DNA of 64,000 nucleotides from Callipepla californica brunnescens (lineage: Eukaryota; Chordata; Aves; Galliformes; Odontophoridae): contig JALIRH010000030.1 in assembly GCA_023055505.1 (NCBI GenBank), forward strand, positions 3,220,001 through 3,284,000, read 5' to 3'. The translations under genes were made by a program, and so were the position numbers. Below are positions 29,708 to 39,909 of the stretch, in pieces (the first letter of the stretch is position 1; each line of letters opens with the position of its first letter). The notes under the pieces were generated by a model. It searched no databases and was not told the DNA's origin. It saw only the letters and a program-made list of their open reading frames with translations.

Positions 29708-30256
29708 CAAGAGCAGGCCTAGTCCATTTAGCTGGAACCCATTGTGATCCTGCTGGGGTAGAAACACATAAATAACCACGACCCCAATATAACACTTCAG
29801 CTGGACCCTGCCAAATACCTGTTCTCGGGTCCTTATACATTACTTGCACCCTTTGAGCTGACACTGATTCTTTGTCACTTTCACAATAATGTCGCATAGC
29901 AGCTGGCTCCTGTTCCTGCCCAAAAACACATAAATGATTGATAACATACAATACTTTAGTTAATCTAGACTGGGGATCTAGAATGCTAGTGTGTTTCTGT
30001 AAGTATCGCTTCAGAATGCCATTGGCTCTTTCTATAACTGCTTGACCTGTTGGTGAATGGGGAATCCCTGTAATATGTTTGATGTTCCATTCTTCCATAA
30101 ACTTTTGTACCTTATTACTAATATAGGCTGGTCCATTGTCTGTTTTTATTTCTCTGGGTACCCCGAGTACTGCAAAACAACTCAACAAATGACGTATAAC
30201 ATGAATTGTTTTTTCCCCAGCTTGTGCTGTTGCCCAAATGTATTTACTATAGGTGT
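29604..30256 (-). pseudogene. pol: Integrase, C-terminal two thirds of the core plus C-terminal domain
   Basis: The open frame starts inside the core just after the expected first catalytic Asp (SKYIWATAQAGEK). It keeps the second Asp in KTDNGPAY and the Glu in VIERANG, and continues through a C-terminal domain with WGRGYLCVSTPAG and WVPAKWTRP. The wording is that of alpha/betaretroviral integrases. Truncation at 30256 by the class III LTR removes the zinc domain and first Asp, so no active enzyme results. Confidence 0.85.
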
Positions 30257-30817
30257 TGTCAACGGTTTACCGGGCTGGATCGGCCCGGTTCCGTGACGAT
30301 CGGTGCGGGGGCCCCACGGACCCACACCCCAGGAAAAGGGAAGGGAAAAAGGAGATGGGCCTAGAAACAAAACAGCGGCAACGATCTGAGGAGGAAAGCT
30401 AATTTACTAAATAAGATATCAGAAAGCAAAATAACAGAATATAATACAATATAATTGGAATTGAGGCTAATGAATCAAATAAAATGAGCAAGAGAGAGTG
30501 TCCGATAAACCGAAGGCCTTACGCTAACGCTGAAGGCGATACGGCAGCGAGCACCCACTGCTGAGTCGATCCCGAAGGAAAGAGAGTGTCCCGTGACCGC
30601 TGAGGGTTTTTATCTGTTCCCTCTGAGCGGAAAACACGTAAAAATATAAAGCATCGCAAAGTCCTCTGGGGAATGTAGTGCTTCTTCTCTTCTGAGACAG
30701 GTATACCTGGAATTATCAATGATCTATGGAGCTGGAGTATTAGCTCTTTAACTCCCAATGCAATACATGATGTTATGATGTGGAATACCAGTACCAAAAA
30801 ATCATAAAACCATGACA
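30257..30817 (-). mobile_element. 3' LTR (type A) of class III provirus 1
   Basis: It has TG...CA borders and matches 36104-36653 across its length, but with clear divergence at the U5 end (GGTTTACCGGGCTGG versus GGTTTGTGGGCCGG). It resembles the fragment at 55519-55676 there. The two LTRs of this provirus are thus different subtypes or old. Confidence 0.8.
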
Positions 30818-30836
30818 TTCCACCCCTTATTCCACA
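30818..30836 (-). promoter_or_regulatory. Polypurine tract of class III provirus 1
   Basis: On the minus strand GTGGAATAAGGGGTGGAA lies directly before the LTR start. The same tract precedes the 3' LTR of provirus 2 at about 56375-56392. Confidence 0.65.
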
Positions 30837-30929
30837 TCACTACATCATTCTTGATACATACAGAAAAACAATGATTAAAATGCATTAGATACGCACACAC
30901 ACAACATATATACAAGTATATACATGGAA

Positions 30930-33900
30930 TTACTGACTGCACTCCCCCAACATCAAATTCCCTTGTGGTACACACTGAACATCCCCATTCTTCTGCATCA
31001 CCCACCAAGTGGACCCAGGTCCCTGAGCAAAGACAGTTCCACGGAGAGGTTTGCCCTTTCCAGAAGCTGGAAGTACCCAAACCGCCTTGCCCAACATGTT
31101 CTTTACATGTACTACAGGGACCTTATCTCCCTCTACAGTAGGTAGGGAGCTGGATTGGGCAGGACCATCACGATTGATGGATCCTCGAGTGTTGACCAAC
31201 CAGGTGGCTTCTGCCAAATGCTTCTCCCAATGCTTAAATGGTCCGCCACCCATTGCTTTCAACATGGTTTTCAGCAACCCATTGTATCTTTCAATCTAAC
31301 CAGAAGCTGGTGCGTGATAGGGGATATGATAAATCCATTCAATGCCATGATCTTTGGCCCAATTACTTACAAGAGAATTTTTGAAATGAGTCCCATTATC
31401 TGACTCAATTCTTTCTGGAGTGCCATGTCGCCATAGGACTTGCTTCTCGAGACCTAGAATGGTGTTTCGGGCGGTAGCATGGGGTACTGCATATGTTTCA
31501 AGCCACCCAGTGGTTGCTTCCACCATGGTGAGCACATAACGCTTACCATTGCGAGTTCGTGGCAAGGTGATATAATCAACCTGCCACGCCTCCCCATATT
31601 TATATTTTTGCCATCGCCCTTCCCCCCAAAGAGGTTTCATCCTCTTGGCTTGTTTAATTGTGGCGCAAGTATCACAGTCATGGATCACCTGTGCAATAGC
31701 GTCCATAGTTAAGTCCACCCCTCGGTCTCTAGCCCACTTATATGTTGCATCTCTTCCTTGATGGCCCGAGGTCTCATGGGCCCATCGAGCTAAAAAGAAT
31801 TCACTTTTGTGTTGCCAGTCCAAGTCTACTTGAGCCATCTTAACTTTGGCAGCTCGATCTACCTGATGGTTATTCTGTTGTTCTTCAGTTGCCTGGCTCT
31901 TAGGAACATGAGCATCTACACGGCGCACCTTTACAACCATATTCTTTACTCGGGCAGCAATATCTTTCCACAGTTCAGCAGCCCAGATAGGTTTACCCCT
32001 CCGTTGCCAGCCATTTTGTTCCCATTGCTGTAACCACCCCCATAAGGCATTTGCCACCATCCATGAGTCAGTTTAAAGATAAAGCACTGGCCACCTCTCG
32101 CGTTCAGAAACATCTAAGGCCAGCTGGACAGCCTTTACCTCTGCAAATTGGCTTGATTCTCCTTTTCCTTCAGTGGCCTCTGCAACTTGTCGTGTGGGGC
32201 TCCACACAGCAGATTTCCATCTGCGATGCTTTCCCACAATACAACATGATCCATCTGTGAACAGGGCGTATCTCTTTTCATTGTCTGGTAGTTCATTGTA
32301 TGGTGGGGCCTCTTTAGCACGTGATACCTCCTCTGCTGGGGTTGTTCCAAACTTTTTACCTTCAGGCCAGTCCATGATCACTTCTAGGATTCCTGGATGA
32401 CTGAGGTTCCCCATCCGAGCTCGCTGTGTAATCAGCGCAGTCCACTTACTCCAAGTGGCATCAGTAGCATGATGGGTAGAGGGAACCTTTCCTTTGAACA
32501 TCCAGTTCAGCACTGGTAGTCGAGGTGCCAGAAGGAGCTGCGCTTCAGTACCGATTACTTCGGAAGCAGCTCGAACCCCCTCGTACGCGGCTAAGATTTC
32601 CTTCTCAGTTGGAGTGTAGCGCTCCTCAGACCCCCTGTATGCTCGACTCCAGAAACCAAGGGGTCGGCCTCGGGTCTCTCCAGAAGCTCTTTGCCACAAA
32701 CTCCAAGTGGGACCTTCCTTTCCAGCAGCAGTGTAGAGGATGTTCTTTACATCTTGTCCCGTCCGCACTGGCCCCAGGGCCACGGCACGGGCTATCTCCT
32801 GCTTAATTTGCTCAAAAGCCTGCTGCTGCTCAGGGCCCCGCACAAAATCAGTCTTCTTCCGGGTCACCTGACAAAGGGGGCTCACAATGAGGCTGTAGTT
32901 TGGAACATGCATTCTCCAAAAGCCCACTACACCCAGAAAAGACTGCGTCTCTTTCTTGTTAGTGGGTGGAGACATACTGGTGATTTTGTCGACCACATCT
33001 CCTGGGATGTGATGACGTCCATCTTGCCACTTTATGCCTAGGAACTGAATTTCTTGTGCAGGTCCTTTCACTTTGCTTCGCTTAATAGCGAAGCCAGCTC
33101 GCAGGAGGATCTGTATTATTGTCTCTCCTTTCTTAAAAACTTCCTCTGCTGTATTGCCCCATACAACAATATCATCGATGTACTGCAGATGCTCAGGAGC
33201 ACCGCCCTGTTCCAATGCAGTTTGGATCAACCCATGGCAAATGGTTGGGCTGTGCTTCCACCCCTGGGGCAAACGGTTCCAGGTGTACTGAACTCCCCTC
33301 CAGGTGAAAGCAAACTGCGGCCTACATTCTGTGGCCAGAGGAATTGAAAAGAAGGCATTCGCAATGTCAGTGGTGGCATACCACTTGGCTGCTTTTGACT
33401 CCAGTTCATACTGGAATTGAAGCATGTCCAGCACAGCAGCACTCAGTGGAGGTGTGACTTCATTCAGGCCACGGTAATCTACCGTCAGTCTCCATTCTCC
33501 ATTGGCTTTACGCACCGGCCATATGGGGCTGCTAAACGGGGAGTGAGTTTTGCTGATCACTCCCTGGCTCTCTAGCTGACGAATCAGATTATGAATAGGG
33601 AGCAAGGAATCCCGGTTGGTGCGGTACTGCCGTCTTTGCACGGTTTTCGTAGCAATTGGTACCTGTTGCTCCTCCACTTGTAGCAACCCCACAACAGACG
33701 GATCTTCTGACAGGCCAGGTAAAACAGATAGTTGCTTAATGCTATCTGTGTCCACAGTAGCTATTCCAAAAGCCCATCGATACCCCTTGGGATCCTTAAA
33801 GTGCCCCCTTCTGAGATAGTCTATACCAAGTATGCATGGGGCCCCCTGTCCGGTCACTATAGGATGCTTCTGCCAGTCTTTACCCGTGAGGCTTATTTCT

Positions 33901-34073
33901 GCCTCCAGCACAGACAATTCCTGAAAGCCCCCAGTCACTCCAGAGATATGAATCAATTCTGCCCCTTTGTAACTTGAAGGCATTAGAGTACATTGTGCAC
34001 CAGTATCCACCAGTGCCTCATATTTCTGTGGGTTTGATGTGCCAGGCCACCGAATCCACACAGTCCAATACAC
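30930..34073 (-). pseudogene. pol: Pro-pol of class III provirus 1, two in-frame stops
   Basis: The frame continues directly from gag. Protease has LVDTGAQ and ILGIDYL. RT has SPIWPVRKANGEW and YIDD (33171-33182). RNase H begins at LFTDGSC. Integrase has an HHCC region (CDTCATIKQ), WQVDYITLP, IESDNGTHF and then ERYNG-type text. Only two stops interrupt it: TAA at 32073-32075 in RNase H, where provirus 2 has a His codon, and TAG at 31296-31298 in integrase, where provirus 2 has AAA. Everything else stays in one frame for about 3.1 kb. The enzyme set suits ERV-L-type elements. It is now dead as a polyprotein unless the stops are suppressed. Confidence 0.88.
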
Positions 34074-34100
34074 TCTATTATCCCTCTCCCTCCTCTGGCT

Positions 34101-34118
34101 GAGGGCAGGGCCCCTCTA
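34101..34118 (-). promoter_or_regulatory. Gag-pol junction: in-frame UAG followed by a potential hairpin (provirus 1)
   Basis: Gag ends with TAG at 34116-34118 and pol follows in the same frame with no other stop. Directly after the stop GAGGG (34116-34112) can pair with CCCTC (34105-34101) around a six-base loop, GCCCTG. A purine run downstream (AGGAGGGAGAGGG) could pair with the loop as a pseudoknot. The same arrangement is kept in provirus 2, which supports stop readthrough as the means of making Gag-Pol. Confidence 0.6.
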
Positions 34119-35873
34119 TTCATTACCTGTAGTGACAGGAACAACTTCGCTGGTAGTTGGTCTGTGTTGTAATTCTCTCACCCGTGCTCGCAGTGCAGGG
34201 GTGGGTTTTTGATGCCATTCCTTCATATCTTCTCCATTTGCACGTAAGTAACTCCACAAAGCCGCGCGCGACATGAAGTTAGTAAAGTTAGTGTTGTCAT
34301 TTGCTCGAGCAGGACGGCGTTTGCTTCTGATAGTTGCAACCGATTCAACCCTATCAATCAGTTGGGATAATTTTCCCAATATATCTGCCATTTGTCCTTC
34401 TAACTTTGATATGGCTGAAATGGACGCGTATGGCGGTGGAAATTTTTGTTCGAAGTTTTGAAGTGTAAGAATTAGTTCAAAAACTGGGGGTTTTCTGTCT
34501 TGGTCCTCATATCTGTTGAACGTTGTCACTAGTGTACCGGCGTACCTTTCTGGTGCTGACTTTGAAAGCTTCTGACATATTTCGGGTGTACTCCTTACTT
34601 TCTCCGGATCATGGTCCCGATCGTCAGGATCAAACGTGGGATCATACAGCATTTCCGCCACAGCTGTTTCTCTCAAATACTGGATGCCTTCCTCAATAGT
34701 TTTCCATCTTTTCACTTTAGGTGCCAGGTCACTCTTGTAAAGATATCTTTCCCTCACAGCTACTAGCATTCGTTGCCAGAGGTTGGCGATTCCATCCATA
34801 TACCTGCTGATTCCTCTGTCGACAGCCGGATCTCGGGCAATGTTTCCTAGTTGGCGAGCTTCGTTACTATCAAGGGACACACTGTTGGCCCCGTTGCCCC
34901 AACACCGAAGCAACCAAGTGACAATACTCTCATCCGGACGTCGAACAAACTCCTTTCTTGAGCCTTGGATCTCAGACATTTTCATGGGCCGACGAAACGT
35001 CGTAACTTTAACTTTCTCTTCTCCTTCATCATCACTTTCTTCTCCATGTCTCTCACTTTTCTTTGTTGCCTTTCTCGATGGTGGTGGGGTTGTGGCCACC
35101 CCCTCACCTATATCTTCCTCTTCTTTCGGCACCTCTTCTTTGCGTTCTAGGCGCGAGGACACACGTTTCCATTTCTTGCCTTCCACAGGGGCAACTGACT
35201 TTGATACTGGTGCTTCCTTTGGTTGGTCAAGTGTGACCGGGAGGTTTTCCTCTTTGGTTTGGGCCTCAGTTTGGACACTCTCTCTCTTCATAATAGTATA
35301 TAAACCTCGGTAAGCATAAGCCAAGCCCCAAATAAGCTGTTCCACCTCAGATCTTTCTGAGCCGCAACACCCTTTACTCAGATACAGGCCTAGCTCCTCA
35401 GGATCCTGCAATTGTTCAGGAGAAAAATCCCATGACACCGGGTATCCCCATGCTTCTAATTTCTTTCCTAAAACTCTCCACTCTCCCTGCCATTCAACAT
35501 TCTCTGTTTCTGGGAGAAGCTTCCTGCACATGATGTAAAGTGCTACTACATGCAGGAGGACTAATATCCCAATTATTAACACCATCCCTAAGCTGTGATC
35601 TTGAAAATTCATAAAAAACTGAGAGGGGAATCTGGATACCCATTCAAACATCACATGGTTCGTTAACATGCTATCGTTTGTTCCATTAGCTGGGGTGCCC
35701 TGGTATCTGGCAGGTGCCTCTATCATTGCTTTTAATTTATCATATAGGGACCAGAACCAATGGAACAGAATGGCAAACTTGACCAAGTTCCAGTACGTTT
35801 TGAGCATTAAGAGGGAAAAAGCAGTGAAGTACAATCCCTGTAAGGGCAGTTTTAACAGAAACAGAAAAGACAT
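34116..35873 (-). CDS. gag: Class III Gag with N-terminal membrane segments, intact (585 aa), provirus 1
   Basis: Residues 1-50 and 97-116 are strongly hydrophobic and predict two or three membrane passes. The loop between them holds N-glycosylation sequons at N63 and N66. A charged linker (about 190-300) with a short poly-Pro run follows. The capsid-like region (EIQGSRKEFVRR, then TWLLRCWGNG and LDSNEARQLG) resembles ERV-L Gag and the mouse restriction factor Fv1, by family knowledge. A probable coiled coil lies near 475-500. There is no CCHC knuckle and no N-terminal Gly for myristoylation, which fits a membrane-anchored Gag. The frame has no stop, while pol downstream is broken. Confidence 0.82.
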   Translation of the reverse strand: MSFLFLLKLPLQGLYFTAFSLLMLKTYWNLVKFAILFHWFWSLYDKLKAMIEAPARYQGTPANGTNDSMLTNHVMFEWVSRFPSQFFMNFQDHSLGMVLIIGILVLLHVVALYIMCRKLLPETENVEWQGEWRVLGKKLEAWGYPVSWDFSPEQLQDPEELGLYLSKGCCGSERSEVEQLIWGLAYAYRGLYTIMKRESVQTEAQTKEENLPVTLDQPKEAPVSKSVAPVEGKKWKRVSSRLERKEEVPKEEEDIGEGVATTPPPSRKATKKSERHGEESDDEGEEKVKVTTFRRPMKMSEIQGSRKEFVRRPDESIVTWLLRCWGNGANSVSLDSNEARQLGNIARDPAVDRGISRYMDGIANLWQRMLVAVRERYLYKSDLAPKVKRWKTIEEGIQYLRETAVAEMLYDPTFDPDDRDHDPEKVRSTPEICQKLSKSAPERYAGTLVTTFNRYEDQDRKPPVFELILTLQNFEQKFPPPYASISAISKLEGQMADILGKLSQLIDRVESVATIRSKRRPARANDNTNFTNFMSRAALWSYLRANGEDMKEWHQKPTPALRARVRELQHRPTTSEVVPVTTGNE

Positions 35874-36081
35874 TTTTATTATTATTATTAATTTTTCTTG
35901 TACTAAAACAATCTGGCAGTACCCAAAAGAAGTTTACAGATATCCCAGAACAACTGGCAGTACGCCCGGACTTCAAGGTCGTGTTTTGCTGTACAGCACT
36001 TGCAGTACAGATAAGCTTGTTAACAACAGACAGAGATTCACTCTAAAAGTTTGTCTCTGCCCGGCTAAGGCAGCTGGTCGT
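35874..36081 (-). other. Leader of class III provirus 1
   Basis: About 208 nt lie between primer site and gag start. No frame is seen; a packaging signal would be expected here but cannot be identified by eye. Confidence 0.5.
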
Positions 36082-36099
36082 GCCCCACGTTGGGCGCCA
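36082..36099 (-). promoter_or_regulatory. Primer binding site for tRNA-Lys1,2
   Basis: The minus strand reads TGGCGCCCAACGTGGGGC, the primer site for tRNA-Lys1,2 as in foamy viruses and some betaretroviruses. It starts four bases after the LTR end. The perfect 18-base match supports a relatively recent or well kept element and fixes its strand. Confidence 0.9.
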
Positions 36100-36103
36100 A
36101 AAA

Positions 36104-36350
36104 TGTCAGGGGTTTGTGGGCCGGTTCAGCCCGGCCCCGCAGCAACCGAGGAAGGAGACCCACAGGCCCACACCCCGGACAGGGGGAAGGGGGAAAGGGA
36201 AAAAAAAAAAAAAAGGAAATAAGCCCCAAAACAAAACAGCGGCAACGATCTGAGGGGGAAAAGCTACTTTACTAAATAAGACATCAGGAAGTAAATAACA
36301 CAATATAATGCAATACAATTTGGAATTAAGCCTAATTAATCAAACAAAAC

Positions 36351-36390
<40 letters not shown>

Positions 36391-36653
36391 GTGCCCGATA
36401 AACCGAAAACCTTACGCTAACGCTGAAGGAGGACGGCAGCGAGCACCCACTCCTCAGTGGTCCTAGAGGAAAGAGAGAGAACGTCCCGTGACCGCAGAGG
36501 GTTTTTATCTGTTCCCTCTGAGCGGAAAACACGTGAAAAAAAAAACAAAGCATTGCAAAGTCCTCTGGGGAATGTAGTTCTCCCGGACTCCCAATGCACT
36601 ACATGATGCCATGATGTGGAATACCAGTACCAACAAATCACAAAACCACAACA
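36104..36653 (-). mobile_element. 5' LTR (type A) of class III provirus 1
   Basis: The 550-bp LTR has TGTTGTGG...CTGACA ends on the minus strand. It contains a (GA)n run near 36355-36387 and GATAAAAACC as a TATA-like box near 36505. It is followed by the primer site. Its outer edge abuts the 18-bp satellite at 36654, starting CATAG. Confidence 0.85.
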
Positions 36654-39477
36654 CATAGAAATCAATGGGGCCATAGGTATCAAAGGGGCCATAGAACTCA
36701 ATGGGGCCTAAGAACTCAATGGGGCCATAGGGATCAATGGGGCTATAGGGATCAATGGAGCCATAGAACTCAATGGGGCCATAGAGATCAATGGGGCCAT
36801 AGGGATCAAATGGGCCATAGAACTCAATGGGGCCATAGGAATCAATGGAGCCATAGAAAATCAAGGAGCCATAGAAAATCAAGGGGCCATATGGATCAAA
36901 GGGGCCATAGGGATCAATGGGGCCATAGGGATCAATGGGACCATAGGAATCAATGGCACCATAGGAATCAATAAGGCCACAGGAATCAATGGGGCATAGG
37001 TATCAATGGGGCCATTGGAATCAATATGGCCATAGGAAGCAATGGCGCTGTAGGGATCAGTAAGGCCATAGGAATCAGTGGGGCCATAGGAATCAGTGGG
37101 ACCATAGGGATCAGTGGGGCCATAGGAATCAGTGGGACCATAGGGATCAGTGGGGCCATAGGAATCAGTGGGACCATAGGGATCAGTGGGGACTTTGGAA
37201 AAAATGGGGCCATAGGGATCGATGGGGCCATAGAACTCATTGGGGCCACAGAACACAATGGGACCATAGGGATCAATGGGGCCACAGGAATCAATGGGGC
37301 CATAGGGATCAAAGGGAAAATAAAATTCGAAGGGGCCATAGAACTCAATGAGGCCATAGGAATCAATGGGGCCATAGGAATCAATGTGGCCATAGGAATC
37401 AATGGGGCCATAGAACTCAAAGGGGCCCTAGAAATCAATGGGACCATAGGGATCAATGGGGCCATAGGGATGAATGGGGCCATAGGGATCAATGGGGCCA
37501 AGGAACTCACTGGGGCCATAGGAATGAATGGGGTCACAGGAATCAATGGGGCCATAGGAATCAAAGGGATCATAGGGATCAAAGGGGCCATAGGAATCAA
37601 TGGGGCCATAGGAATCAATAAGGACAAAGGGATCTATGGGGCCACAACGATCAATGTGGCCATAGGAATCAGTATGGCCATAGGGATCAATGTGACCATA
37701 GGAATCAATGGGGCCATAGAACTCAAAGGGGCCATAGGGATCAATTTGACCCTAGGAATCAATGGGGCCATAGAACTCAGTGGAGCCATAGGGAACAATG
37801 GGGCAATAGGAATCAATGGGGTCTTAGGGTTCAATGGGGCCATAGAACACAATGGGACCATAGGAATCAACGGGGCCATAGGAATCAATGGGGCCATAGG
37901 GATAAAAGGGGCCATATGGATCAATGGGGCCATAGGGATCAATGGGGCCACGGGAATCAATGGGACCATAGGAATCAATGGGGCCATAGGAAACGATGGG
38001 ACCCTAGGAATCAATGGGGCCATAGGAATCAATGGGGCCATAGGAATCAATGTGGCCATAGAACTACAAGGGGCCATAGGGATCAATGGGGCCATAGGGA
38101 TCAATGGGGCCAAAGGAATCAACGGGGCCATAGGAATCAATGGGGCCATAGGAATCAATGGGGCCATAGTCATCAATGGGGCCATAGAACTCAATGGGGC
38201 CATAGGGATCAATGGGGCCATAGGAATCAATGGGGCCATAGGGTTCAATGCGGCCACAGAACTCAATGGGGCCATAGGGATCAATAAGGCCATAGGAATT
38301 CATTCGGCCATAGAACTCAATGGTGCAATAGGGATCAAGGAAGCCTTAAGGATCAATGGGGCCATAGGGATTATGGTGCCATAGGAATCAATGTGGCCAT
38401 AAAGATCAATGGGGCCATAGGGATGAATGGAACCATTGGGATCAATGGGGCCATAGGAATCAATGGGGCCATAGGAATCAATGGGGCCATCGGGATCAAT
38501 GGGGCCATAGGGGTCAATAAGGCCATAGGAATTCATGCGGCCATAGAACTCAATGGGGCAATAGGGATCAATGAAGCCATAGGGATCAATGGGGCCATAG
38601 GGATTAATGGGGCCATAGGAATAAATGGGGCCATAATGATCAATGGGGCCATAGGGATCAATGGGGCCATAGGAATCAATGGGACCATAGTCATCAATGG
38701 GGCCATAGGAATCAATGGGGCCATAGGGATCAATGGGGCCCTAGGAATCAATGGGGCCATAGGAATCAAAGGGGCCATAGGAATCAATGGGGCCATAGGG
38801 ATCAATGTGACCATTGGAATCAATGGGGCCATAGAACTCAAAGGGGCCATAAGGATCAATGGGGCCATAGGGATGAATGGGGCCATAGGGATCAATGGGA
38901 CCATAGTCATCAATGGGGCCATAGGAATCAATGGGGCCATAGGGATCAATGGGGCCCTAGGAATCAATGGGGCCATAGGAATCAAAGGGGCCATAGGAAT
39001 CAATGGGGCCATAGGGATCAATGTGACCATTGGAATCAATGGGGCCATAGAACTCAAAGGGGCCATAAGGATCAATGGGGCCATAGGGATGAATGAGGCC
39101 ATAGGGATCAATGGGGCCATAGGAATCAATGGGGCCTTAGGAATCAGTGGGGCCATAGAACTCAATGGGGCCATAGGGATCAACGGGGTCATAGGAATCA
39201 ATGGGGCCATAGGATCAATTGGGCCAAAGAACTCAATGGGGACATAGGGATCAATGGGGCCATACAGATCAATGTGACCATAGGAATCAATGGGGCCATA
39301 GAACTCAAAGGGGCCATAGGGATCAATGGGACCATAGGAATCAATGGGGCCATAGAACTCAGTGGGGCTATAGGGATCAATGGGACCATAGGAAACAATG
39401 GGGCAATAGGAATCTATGGGGTCATAGGAATCAATGGGGCCATAAGGATCAATGAGGCCATAAGGATCAATGGGGAC
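36654..39477. repeat. 18-bp satellite array 1
   Basis: About 157 head-to-tail copies of an 18-bp monomer, consensus GGGGCCATAGGAATCAAT, with the main variants AGGGATCAAT and AGAACTCAAT at its end. The consensus has no CpG. Because 18 is a multiple of 3 and the monomer lacks stops in several frames, long open frames occur on both strands, encoding GAIGIN, WGHRNQ, PMAPLI and YGPIDS repeats. Confidence 0.97.
38681..39112. repeat. 216-bp tandem duplication (12 monomers, two copies) in the satellite
   Basis: The block starting at GGGACCATAGTCATCAAT (38681) recurs at 38897 with the same series of twelve monomer variants. This shows higher-order unit duplication in the array. Confidence 0.85.
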
Positions 39478-39909
39478 TGTTTTGGTTTTGTGGTTTTGAT
39501 GCCGGTATTCCACATCAGAACATCATGCAGGCCGTTAAGGAGTTAATGCTGTGTGAGCAGGGGAGGGGCGGAGCTCCGCACCAGACGCGAGGCCCGCGCT
39601 TTTTGTGGCGCGCTGTCGGGGCTGCTGTGAGGAGTTCAGCACGTGTAAAGTAAGCTCCCAGTTTTCTGGTTTGGAAAATTTGTCTCTCTCTCTCAATTGT
39701 TCATTTTTATTAGATTTAGTAAAGTTACCGTTCCTTCTCAGATCGTGCCGTTGTGTTTTTCTTTACAGACCCTCAATCTTCTCTGTTTCCCCTCCCGCTG
39801 GAGCGCGCGGCTCTGCTGAGACGGCCGCGCGGCAGTTTGTTTTCCCTCTCCCTTTCTTATTCCCTTCTCGGTTCCCCCTTGGGTTACTGTCACGGATAAC
39901 ACCGTGACA
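39478..39909 (+). mobile_element. Solo LTR (type B) with 5-bp target duplication GGGAC
   Basis: The 432-bp LTR begins TGTTTTGGTTTTGTGG and ends CACCGTGACA. It is flanked on both sides by GGGAC (39473-39477 and 39910-39914). It matches 61631-62055 in inverted orientation. Unoccupied versions of the same site occur in the satellite at 47327-47331 and 48696-48700 with identical flanking monomers. It arose by recombination between the two LTRs of a full provirus. Confidence 0.93.

Larger units (their letters stand above)
30257..36653 (-). mobile_element. Class III env-less provirus 1, near complete
   Basis: On the minus strand the order is 5' LTR (36104-36653), tRNA-Lys primer site, leader, gag, pro-pol in the same frame after a UAG, polypurine tract, 3' LTR (30257-30817). 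No env lies between integrase and the 3' LTR, where only about 110 nt remain. The left flank is retroviral integrase and the right flank is 18-bp satellite. The flanking 5-mers (GGTGT and CATAG) do not match, so at least one end was rearranged after insertion. Confidence 0.88.

Noticed and set aside
36654..39477. CRISPR-like periodicity
   Set aside because: Units are contiguous 18-bp repeats without spacers, in a vertebrate context with introns and retroviruses.
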